In this document: piece after piece, positions 26,301 through 38,300 of the stretch
Layout of the letters: every line of letters starts with the position of its first letter
How positions within the stretch are numbered: the stretch's first letter is position 1
Origin: Gadus chalcogrammus
Lineage: Eukaryota; Chordata; Actinopteri; Gadiformes; Gadidae
Length of the DNA stretch: 64,000 bases
Assembly: GCF_026213295.1 (NCBI RefSeq)
Contig: NC_079419.1
Coordinates: forward strand, 26,141,206 to 26,205,205
Reading direction: 5' to 3'
Position numbers and translations under genes: made by a program
Notes under the pieces: model-generated
The model's database searches: none
Seen by the model: the letters and a program-made list of their open reading frames with translations, nothing else
Told to the model about the DNA's origin: nothing

Positions 26301-29300
26301 TCGCCTCTCCATTGAGAATGTATTATCAGGCCTGACAAACGCCTCCCGTGTGAAAAGCCTTTTATGGCACCTGAAGCAGTGTCCTGCACTGGTTCGGGTG
26401 ACCCGCACAATTTGAATGAAACAAGTCTGGTCGGACGCCTGAACAGCGCGGGTCGGGCGCGGGTTTTGCGATTGCGAGCGAGACTTCAACGGTGCTGGAT
26501 ATGTTAATCAGGAGCGGAGGAGTCAACCAAAAACAGTGGATGATGTGCTTTTTTTGCACAACAATCTAAAGCACCAAGCCAAACACCAGATAGTGTAATT
26601 CCCATCTAATGTTTCTAATTTTCCATCGGGTGCGGGTCGGGTGTCAATATCAATTTATAGCTATTCTGGTCGGGCTAAGTATTGCGGGTATGGGCGGGTG
26701 CGGGGTTTGTAAAATAAGACCCGTGCAGGACTGACTTGCACTGGCACACTAGCCGAATATCGGAAGAACAAGTCAATAGTTTGCTTGCTCATTGCAAACG
26801 CACATAGCAGGTTGTGAAATCTTTCTCCTTCGCACAGACGTTTACGCACGCTCGATAATCTCTAGGACCCTCCCCCTCGACACGTTAGCGTCATTCCCTA
26901 TCCTTGTTACACTCATTGGCCTGCTAATGATTTCAGATTCATTGACGCGCCCCTTCCACGTTTAACGTGTAAGAGAAAAGGTGCAAATTTACTGGTCGAA
27001 CATGCGCGACCAGATGGGAAATACGGTCGCACACTCTCAAATTTTGGTCGCAAAATGCGACCATTTGGTCGCAGTCTGGAGCCCTGAAGGCCCATTCACT
27101 CTGTGTTCTATTAGCCTACAGAAAGAGATTAACATCCCTACAAAACATACATATCCTGACCTATATGTTATCAGGTGCATATAAAAAAAAAAAAAAAAAA
27201 CATTTGACCGCATGTCATGAATAACTTTCTGTCCTGACATTTCGCAAATCAATCTGGTCACTGGTTTGACTGGACGACCAAACATAGACTTGAACTGTGT
27301 GAGTGTACTAGGAGGTTCGGACTGTGTGGTCGAAGCCATAGCGACGGTACACTGTGTGTCACTAGTGTCGTCAGTCTGTGTCAGTCACAGGACTAGAATC
27401 AGAGACTATGGACTGGTCTTCCATCCGATTTTTCAGTCGTCTCCTCTGGTTTGCTTCGAGTGGCAAGCGGGACCGGAACCATTCTCTCAGTGTCAGCGGA
27501 ATTGGCATGTGAGTTTCCAGTGAACTGTTGCTGTGTGGTCCACTCTAGGGTCCTACCCCCAGGATCCACAGACAAGGAATCACCTCTCCCTCTCTCATGA
27601 ACTGACGTCCCATTGTCCATTTCTCCACTCACTTCATCAGGCAAGGAAACACTTTCCACTTCTGACACAGCGTCATCATTTGAGTTTAAAGTCTGAACAA
27701 CAGATGAAGACGAGGCTGGGTCAGAGACCACACTTGCGATGTCCACAGGCAGCAAGATCTAACAGATTATGATGGACAACTTTCTCCTGGCCAGTGAGTG
27801 TCACGAATCCTCTATGTACGAGTCTCAATTTCTTTCCATCACTGTGTAGACAGTAGATCTGCGACCTTTCTCTTTTCTCTTTCTTTTCTGTTCGCCAACA
27901 GCATACGGTCACCCACATCAATGACGGGCCCTTTCACTCTCTTGTTGTAGAGCTCAGTGTGCCAGCGCTGTTCTTTTGTGACATGTTCCTGTGCTATTAC
28001 CATAGCTTCCTCCAGGTCTTTAGTGAAAGACACCACATACTTGTCATAACTAGGGCTGCAACAACGAATCAATAAAATCGATAAAAATCGATTACTAAAT
28101 GCGTTGGCAACGAATTTGGTCATCGATTCGTTGTGTCGCGCGATTAATAAGTTACTCATAGGCGCAGCACTGTTTACAGCCAGCCGCCGACAGGTTGGTT
28201 CACGGTTCATGCATGCCCACAGCGAGCTTTAGTGTGAGCGACCACAGCTTGTATTTTGGTCATATCTTAAAACTGGACTGTCGGCCTACATAAAAGTGTT
28301 GTACCTTCACTGTCTTTGGGTTAAAAAAACCTCCTTCAACTCAGTATCCGTCTAGTCCAACTGAAAACTCTGTCAGCTGCAGACGTTGTGCAGACGGGCT
28401 CGGAGTCGGCACCGCGTGCATCAACAGTCATTCAAAGCAGCGGTAGTAATCACACAACCGGACGGTGTAGAAAGTCCCGTCAGTTAAAAATAGTAATGCA
28501 ATCCATGTTAAAATCGGCAGGATATAGAGCTAGTTAGCTTAAAAAAAAAAAAACTAACCAATGGTCACAAACAGTGTCAAATGTGATGTGTTCAGTTCGG
28601 CTCAGTAATATGATTGATGCGTTCAAATGCAGCAGAAAAAAAAAAAAGATTGAGATTTTGGTGACAACTTGTTATCCCAGTAATATAAAATAGATAGTAA
28701 AGATAGAATTATGACCTGTTTAATGTCCTATCTTGAACTATCATCATCTTATCAGCAATTAAGGCAATATTACAAGTTCTATTTCAAGGAGTCTCGAAAA
28801 TGGTATCAATAGGTTTGACCGGTTAACCATGGACATCCCTTATATACATATAAAAGTATATCATACATTGTATGTTTTTTTTTGTGTTATCCCAGTTATG
28901 TTTTTTTAAATCTTTTTATTATTTAATATTACTTTTAATAGTTCCGGGACGTTGGAGCAATAACCTGGTGTTTTTACACTTCAGTCTGCACTGTGAATTT
29001 GAAGTAATGTTCAGTTTTTGAATAAAGATGCGGCAATTCCAAAAATAAATATTATTTTTTTCTATCCGATTAATCGAAAAAATAATCGACAGATTAATGG
29101 ATTATTAAAATAATCGTTTGTTGCAGCCCTACTCATAACTGACCACAGCTGGATCATTCAGAACAGTACGAAACAGCACATCAACTTGAAGACGAGGAAC
29201 CCTACCAAACATCAGGAAAAAGGGTGCATAGCCGGTTGTCTCGTGAGCTGTGCTATTGTTAGTTAGCTTTTGTGTCTGGTGCCAGTGCTCGGATCATGTT

Positions 29301-32300
29301 GCCAAGGGTCCTATTGAAACATTCCACACTGCCATTATCCATCGGATGATACGGGGTTGTGTGTGACTTCCTCACACCAGAGACCGTAAGCAGCTCGCTG
29401 ATAAGATGACTCTCAAAGCTAGCTCCTTGGTCACTGTGGATACGTTCTGGGAAGCCATATACGCAGAAGTATTTATCCCAGAGGACCCTTGCCACCTGTT
29501 TGGCCGACTGATCTTTGCAGGGAAACGCTTGAGCCATTCTCGTGAAGTGGTCGGTAACTACGAATACATCGACTGACTTGTTCCTTGAGTCCTCTGCCGA
29601 CCACAAGTCGATGCAAACCAGCTGGAATGGCCTGGCGGACGTTATACTCTCCAATGATGCCCTGCCGGCAGGTTCAACAGTTTTGCTGACAATGCAACGC
29701 TGGCAGTTGCGGACAAAGTCTCTTGCGTCCCTGTCAAGGTTGAGCCAGAAGAACCTCTGTCTGGCCAAACTGAGACTCCTGAACTGGCCCTGATGACCAG
29801 CATGGTCATGAACACCTCCCAGAACTTCAGCTTTGAGCGTCTCAGGTACTACGTACTGGTGACGTTTGGACTTAGCAACTTGATCCCTTGAGACTCTGTA
29901 GAGTATGCCATTGCTCACGACAAGGTTCTCCCAGTGTTTCAGGTATCTCACAACTGGGACTGATTCTCTTACTCGCTCTCTCCTGGAGGGTCTGCGGCGT
30001 CTCTCCAAATAACACAAGACCCGAGAGAGATTTCTGTCCTTGAGCTGTTTGTCTGTGTAAGCAGGGAGTGAGTCCTGACCAGCTGGGATCAACTGTGGCA
30101 AATAGTGTTCTTGCTCCAACCTCCCAGTCATCATGTGACTGAAGGACAGCAGACACTGCATCCATCTCCACGGACTGAGTGTGGACATACACAGGTGTGG
30201 ATAGACTGTGAGTAGGACTCTCTGTTGGACGTGGAGTCTCATCACGACCACTGGACCACCGGAAGGCATCTTGAATGGAGGTACTTGACACATCTTGGAC
30301 ATCAGTAAGGCGATTCTTGTAAGGTTCTTGAGGCAGTCTGTGGCCAACTCTCTCCTTAAAGGACAATTCCGGTATTTTGATCATTGAGCCCCCTTTCTGG
30401 TTTGTTTAGGATGAAATAGAGTGGGTGACACCGAAATTTGAACTATTAGTCCTTTCTCGGGTATTTGGCTCATTTTGAATCGCTCCTGCCTGCTTCACAA
30501 TGGTTGTCTATGTGCATACACATACTTGTCAACCCAGCAACCCTAAACGTTCGTTTTCAAAAATGTGCAAGTAACCGAGTGGTTAGTGGCATTCGTGAAG
30601 TTAAAAAAAAAGATATCGGTGCAATATATGGTTTCTGTCGTGTTTTATTGCACATTTATCCCCAGTTGGTTTCAGTTGGAAGACTCATTACTGCACGTTG
30701 ATATTACTCCGCCGAACCAGAAAGGTGGGCTGTTTACGTTGGTTTGAAGTCATGTACCGTGAGCACCTCGGATTAGGGAAAATTACATAGAAAATCACTG
30801 AAAATGGATTATGAAAGGTGGCTTCTGGAGGACGCACTCGATTTTGAGTTTGACGGCAGAGGATATCGTTTTGAACCAGAATTCACCAAAGAGGAGCTAC
30901 GTGAGAAGCGGTCCGGCTGAAGCGGACCGCGGGAAATTGGTGGTGTGCCAGTGCCTGTGGGAAGTGCAGGCAGATGCCGACGGAAGTCGAAAGTAGGTGC
31001 TGCACGGAGTGGGACCTTGTGCAGAAGTTTATATGCGGTTGTGAGGTATCTGAAAAAATAGTTCCAATTAGCAACTAACACGGATGGAAACCATATATTG
31101 CGCCGATATTTTTTTTTTAAACTTCACGAATGCCACCAATCACTCGGTTACTTGCACATTTTTGAAAACAAACGTTTAGGGTTGCTGGGTTGACGGGTTT
31201 GTGTATGCACACAGACAACCAGTGTGAAGCAGGCAGGAGCGATTCAAAATGAGCCAAATACCCGAGAAAGGACTAATGGTTCAAATTTCGGTGTCACCCA
31301 CTCTATTTCATCCTAAACAAACCAGAAAGGGGGCTCAATTATCAAAATACCGGAATTGTCCTTTAAAGGGGACCTATTATGCTTTTTAGACTTTTATGAC
31401 CTATAAACGTTGTTATAATGATTGATAGTCATGTTTAACCATACTAAAGTGTCAAATAATGACATACATGCATTTCAACGTATTCCCTGCTGACAGTCTG
31501 GGGTGGCTGTGTAGAGCGCTAAACACTCGGGGCAACGTTTGCGATTCACTTGTTCACATTTCCGGGAAATCATCTACGTAGAGGCACTCCTGCCGCGCCC
31601 CCTGGTCAAATCTGCCCGCACGTGCGCTTCAAGGAAGGTAACCAATCACAACAGAGCTGGGTTGGCGCGAGGGGGCGGAGAAAGTCAAAACCGAGGGTTG
31701 ACAGAGAATGCTGAAAGCGCCCAGATGAGAGGAAGAGTTTCCCGAAAATCTACATCGTTTTTTGTGTGTGGTGAAACATGACTATCAATCATTATAACAA
31801 CGTTTATAGGTCATAAAAGTCGAAAAGCATAATAGGTCCCCTTTAACAAAAGGCCCACAACTCAGGCCATCAGCGACTACGTTCTGTGGGCCTGGCACAT
31901 TCTTGATGTCAAAGTTGTAGCTTGCTAACTTGGCCACCCAGCGTTGCTCACAGCAGTCCAGCTTGGGCTTCGTCATGAGTCAACCGATTATTGTCTGTCC
32001 AGACAGTGAACTCATGCCCCTTCAACCAATGGCTGAACTTGTCAGAGATTGACCACTTTAAGGCCAAGAATTCCAACCGATGAGCCAGGTAGTTTCTCTG
32101 AGACTGAGAAAGGGACTTGCTGGCGAACGCAATGGGTCTTGCTCTAGCCTCCCCCTCTTGGATCTGCGATGGAACAGCACCGATACCATCAAGGGACGCG
32201 TCCTTTGACAACATGAAAGGACAGGTGAAGTCGAGGTGAGCCAGAATGACTAAACCAGCGATACTTTCAGCTTCTGAAAAGCCTGCTCCATAACAGGAGT

Positions 32301-35300
32301 CCAATCAGCAGCACTCAACTTCCTGCCTTGTGACCTTTGTCTAAGCTGAGGTATCTGCTTTCCTTTCCGTTTCTGGCCAGTCATGTTGGGCACAAAGTGC
32401 TGATAGTAATTGATCATCCCAAGGAAAGATCTGATCCGTGTCTGTGAGGGAGTCACGCCATCTGCTTCCATCAGGTCAGTACTTGTCATCTTTGCGATGC
32501 CCTCAACCTTGCTGGGGTCGGTCGACACACCATTCTCGTCGATAATGTGCCCAAGGAACTTCACAGATTTCCGAATGAAGTAGCACTTCGTGGGGGCCAG
32601 CTTTGGATTATGACCACGGAGTCTGCTAAACACAATCTCCAAACGCTCGGGGGGCCGTCTTCTCAACAGGCGCAAAAGCCAGCAAATCATCCAGGTAGCA
32701 TAACGGGTTAAGATAGTTCTGGTCCCCAAAAATGCTAGTCATCATGCGCATGAAACTCCAAGGACTATTGCAGAGGCCCTGCGGTAGGCGGTTATACTCG
32801 TACAAGCCCATGGGAGTGGTGAAGGCAGAGTATTTCCTGTCGTCTTCTTGCAGCGGCATGTTCTAGAAGCCCGAGGTCAGGTCCATAGTACTAAACAAAG
32901 AGTTTCCTCCGAGCGCAGCCAAGCAGTCGGCCTGGTGGGGGAGAGGGTGAGCATCTCTCAGGATCCTCTTATTCAACCAGCGAAAGTCTGTACAGATACG
33001 GAGATCTCCATTCTTTATCCACTCAAGAACCAAGGGAGATGCATATTCACTGGTTGACTTCCTGATAATCTCCTTCTCTTCCATCTCACTCAGTACTTGG
33101 CGCAGCTTCTGATACTGGCTGGGGGGCACACGTCTGTACGGTAGTCGGAATGGCCTTGGATCGGAAAGGTGAATGCAATGTTGCGATGATGAAGCCCTTC
33201 GCCTCTCCACAATCCAGATGATGGTGCGAGAAGATGTCCTTGTAGCGCACAATCAGATCAGCCATCTTGCTTTTACACTGTTCAGAAACATCGCAAGAGT
33301 TCATGTCAAGCCAACTCAACCCAACTGACTCAAGCTTCTCGTGAGCAGAGTGCATGTCACCCTTAGTTAGAGGGCTCTCAGTGGGCACGGCTGCTAGAGG
33401 ACAGCTGATTAGTGGGGCTTCAGCAGAGCTGGTCTCATCCATGTCCTCGAGCGCCATACAGGAGAAAACATCAGCTAGTTTGGCGTTGCGTCTCACCAAG
33501 ACAGGTCTGTCTGAGGTGTTGATCAACTTTAACAGGACCCATCTGTCACCCCACAAAGGCGTTACCACTCGCCACTAGAATCCCTCTCGGAGCTGAACGG
33601 CATGACGTTAGCATGACGTTAGCATGACATCACGGTACTGCCAGGAGACACAACGGTAGATTAAGGTAGCTTCCCCCATATCAAATACTCATGACCGGGC
33701 TCTAGGCACAAAGCTGAGTTGCATCGTACTGTATCTATCTTGTCAGGCACGTCTTCACCACTCCATCAGTGCAGACCGGCAAGCATAGACAAATACTGCT
33801 CAGCCTCTGGATCATAAGCAGGATAGGGGGTAGACACGGCTTTCCAGTATCCATCACAGTTTGTACTGGCGGATGATATACTGGTTAACATTGGTGGCAA
33901 GTATCAACTCATCATGCTGCCCTTGGACTACGAGGGTGGGAACCAGGATCTTACAGCCGTACACCTCCATCTCCACATCGATTGATGACTTAGGCCTGAC
34001 ACGACGACCACCACAGCCAACAAGCACAATGTTTGAACTGAACTGGTTGTGTGCTGTGACTACTCCAGCTTCTCTGAGCGTAGTCTCTGCTGCCTCATTA
34101 ATGCTGAAAGCCATATAGAATGCTGAAAATGCTGATAGACCCACTGTCGAGCATAGCATTTAGTGTCACTGCGTTCCCAACTCACAGGCGTGGGAAAAAA
34201 AGGCTGCTTCTACTTCCAACTCTATGCGTATTCTGATTCACATTGATTTCTGAATCATCACATGAGCTTTTGTGGGCCATATACACTGTCTCAGCATCGG
34301 AGTCGTTTTCACTTTGGGAGTTTACATTTAGACCCATACTGTCTCCCTCTGAATACAGGCCGTCTAGTTTCCCTTAGGGTGAGGCTCAGTCGAAGACCTG
34401 GTGGGACACTCCATCTTCGTATGGCCTTGGGCTATACAGACAAAGCACAGTCTCTCTGACATGCAATGTGTGATGGTGCTGTGTTTACTGTCACCACAGA
34501 CTCCCACCACGAGGAGCGCGTACATTTCCCATAATTTGCTCTAGCATGCCCATTATGCGATCGAGAATGCTCTCCTCAGACTGCGTGGGTGTTTTGAGCT
34601 ACAACGTGCGAAGATGGGGGACAAGGAGACTGGCACAGAGCATGCCACTGGGTAGGAACGGTGTTACACACCGGGTTATGAACTGGAATGGGGACAGAGG
34701 GGGGGAACTGAGTATGACACTGCTCAGGCATGGGATGACTGTAAGGCACTGGGCTGGGCTGCATGGAGTGAAAGGCAGTGTTCTGGCTCTTTAATGGCAC
34801 AGTTCTGTTAGCCCTGCCAGAGGCTCTCAGCTCCCTCTGATAATAATCAATCCTCAGCTGCACATCTCGTGAGCTCCAGTCCTGGATAGGCTTACATTTG
34901 AAAATACAGGCAAGTTCAGGGTCGGGGCAATGCTTCACAAACATGCGTTTCACCTCCTCAGCTGTGTTCTCCATCTGCCTACCCTGCCTGCGGAGGCCTT
35001 CATCAGCAAGATCGGCAGCTCTGTTGATCCTCAACCAGTTGTCTACTGGGTTCTCTTTGGGTCTGGGTATGGTAGCATAAAAGTCAGCTAGTGGGAGATA
35101 TGATAAAGCATATGTAACGGAGACGATGCGTTGTGGTGTTGTGGTGCCATGTTAACTACACCAGCGGACATTAACTTGGCAACAATGGACTCCCCAATCT
35201 GAGTATCTAACTATCCCATAATGTCTGAAAGCTGATGAAGAGCCTGATCATCAGCAAAACCAGGTGTGGATGTGTGAGGACCCTCCCACATGAACTGCCC

Positions 35301-38300
35301 AACAGGAGTACAACCTGAGTTCTGACCTAACCCTGTATCCCTACTAGGGCTGGGCGATAAAATGATAACGATATGTATCGCGATACAGGGGTTTTTCTAG
35401 AAAAAATTCACAAGGGGGAAAACGGAAAAAACGGTGCGGAGCTTTTGAAAATTTGCAAGACAATCCTTGCTTTTCTTCACCCCGCGGCACGACATTTTAA
35501 AAACACTGTAAACCAGTGGTTTTCAAACTGTGGGGCGCGCCCCCCCTGGGGGGCGCCAGAGTTCTTCAGGGGGGGCGAGACGTGAGAAAAAAATAAACCC
35601 GAAGAAAACCCTGAAAGACGATGATTCAAATCATCAGTCGTACTTCAACTGTAGAAGTAACATAACTAAATCAATTTTCAACCGTTTATCTTCGTGCAAA
35701 CCATTTAACAAATCTACACACTTGTATCTTCAATAATATCGAAACAGAATTTCGATATAATTTAAAATGTCTTCAGAATCACAGTTTTAGTTTCATACTG
35801 CTTTGTTTTCAGCTGTTTTCATTGAAGACGTCAGCCCATTCTGATACACCTACTTCTAGACATCGTAACTCATTCCTTTTTCAACCGTTTACCATCGTTC
35901 AAACCATTAAACAAATCTACACACTTGTATCTTCAATACTATCTCAACGGAATTTTGATAGCATTTATACTTTTTTCAGAATCACAGTATAGTTTCAAAC
36001 CGGCGTCGTTTTCAGTTGGTTATAATAATTGAGGTCACCATAGCAACGCCGGTAAACAAACCCCGCCGAATAGTCGAATCTCTGGACTGAAAAGGCAGAT
36101 CTGATTCGACTCAGAAAATTCAGAGTCGGGGACCCTGAATGAATCTGTAAACTGGCAGTTTACACAGATTAAGATGTTCAAATGTATTTAAAAAAGGTTA
36201 AGCTAAAACATGCTTAGATAAAGTTGTTAAATTTGGTTGTTTAAAAACGCAAAAAGATGTAATGTTTCAAAAATATGTTAAAAAATTTGTTTCAAATGTT
36301 TCAAAAATATGTTGCAAATGTTTTAAAATTATGATCGGAGAAGTTTGAAATGTGTAAAATAATTAAAATAGCTTTCAAAACACAGGTATTTAGAAAAAAA
36401 AATTGGGGGGGGGGGGGCTCAGCTGAATTTTTTTCTCTGAGGGGGGGCTCACTCTCTCACACTTTGAAAACCCCTGCTGTAAACTAAGTCACCAAACGCT
36501 ATATTTTCTTTCTTCTCAGACACTCTCAGATTCACTGAACTGATAAATTTGGTTCGGGAGAAGAGATAAAAGCCCGCCTACACTGTAAACTGATTGGTTG
36601 ACTTACCGATCCAGGCCAATCAGGAGGCGCTGTCACGTTAAAATTGTACCGGGGGCGAAAATTGTACCGGCCTACGTCATCAGTTGTTTACATCTTGACA
36701 ACCTGTCTGGCAACAGACGACGCGATCGTCTGTTGCCGGGCAGGTTGCAAAAAACATTCGGCTCATGTTTCCAAAAGACGAAATAACATAATACAGATAA
36801 CGGATCGCTAGATAACACTTGTTTTTACTTTATATTTGTATTGTATTTAATTGTTTAATCGAATAGCAACAGACGACGCGATCGTCTGTTCCCGCGAAAC
36901 GGGCGATCGGTTGTCAAGATGTAAACAACTGATGACGTAGGCCGGTACAATTTTCGCCCCCGGTACAATTTTAACGTGACAGCGCCTGAGGCTCACGTGC
37001 ACACTGCCTCATGCACAGTTTCTAGATCCCTCTCTGTTGTGCTGCGCGCTCGCTACACAGATGCGAACGCGGTTAGGAGCACGTCTGTCTCCTGTGCGCG
37101 GTCTTGCTCGCTCGCTCTCCATTCCGGGAGATTTTAAGTAATTTAAAATTTTCGACAAGGAGGCGCTGGGTTGAAACAAGGAGGCGCAGCGCCCCTCTTT
37201 CCCGGTTTAGATTAACCCCTGGCGATAGATACGTAATCAATATCAATAGCAAATGTGTTCGATAGAACGTTTCGATATTATTTTTATTCCTCGTTGTAAG
37301 AAACCGGAGCAAAAAGTCTACTTCTAGCTCCGCTTTGAACCAGAGGTTGCGAAGCAACGTTGGTTGAACTATTCAAGATCGCTGCGCCCAGTGTGACTTG
37401 AAGCATGAACGGTTTTCATTGTGCTTGGGCCGCTTTGGTGGTTTAAATGGCCATTTCAATCACTCGTATTACTGCAATACCTTACTGCGTCCGTATCTCT
37501 GCCTATGGCCTATAGCCTACCTATTTTGGAGCGCCTGGTACTCTGCCAATGCTACCGCGACAACAGCTTCGACCGAGCGAAATAATAAGCTTGAGGTGTG
37601 GGCATGGCGTCAGATCCGAGATCCGAGTTAGTTCGCAGAGAATACTAAAACGCACCAGCAACGTATGGAGTGACACGCTAATAGCCAATCATGTAACAGT
37701 ATCAAGTTTGGTTGCGCCATCTCATTGTCTCGTGTTCACAGAAACAGCGTGCTGTGGGCTGTGAAAGATTAGTAACGCAACGAGCGAGGAAATAGTCGAT
37801 AAAAATGGAAATGTCAGCTCGCCAGTATGGCAGTTCTTTGGATTTTACAAGTCAGACCGTAGTCAGACTAATGTTGTCTGTAAATTATGCAAGACCATAG
37901 TCCCCACCAAGACTGGGAGTACAACAAACTTATTTTACCACCTTCTCACCCTTTGGAGCACAGCCGTATCAAAAAAAACGGCCAACATCTGCAAATGCAA
38001 CGCCGCAAAAGCAGCAGCTGACCACCATGGAGAGGTACTCGGCATCAGTGCCTTATGACAAAGCATCCAAACGCTACAAAGACATAACCCAGGCAGTGGC
38101 ATATCACATAGATATGGATAAGGATAAGGATATGCTTCCGCTCTACCGTTGAGAAGCCCAGTGTTTCAGTTCAACTGGTGACCAGCCGAATGCGTCGCTT
38201 GTTGTCGTGGCTACGCCAGCTGTTGGAAATCGGGACCAGACACGTAGCTGTCCTTGTGAATGCCTCTTTGATTTGTTTTTCAATAAAATGAATAGTTCAG

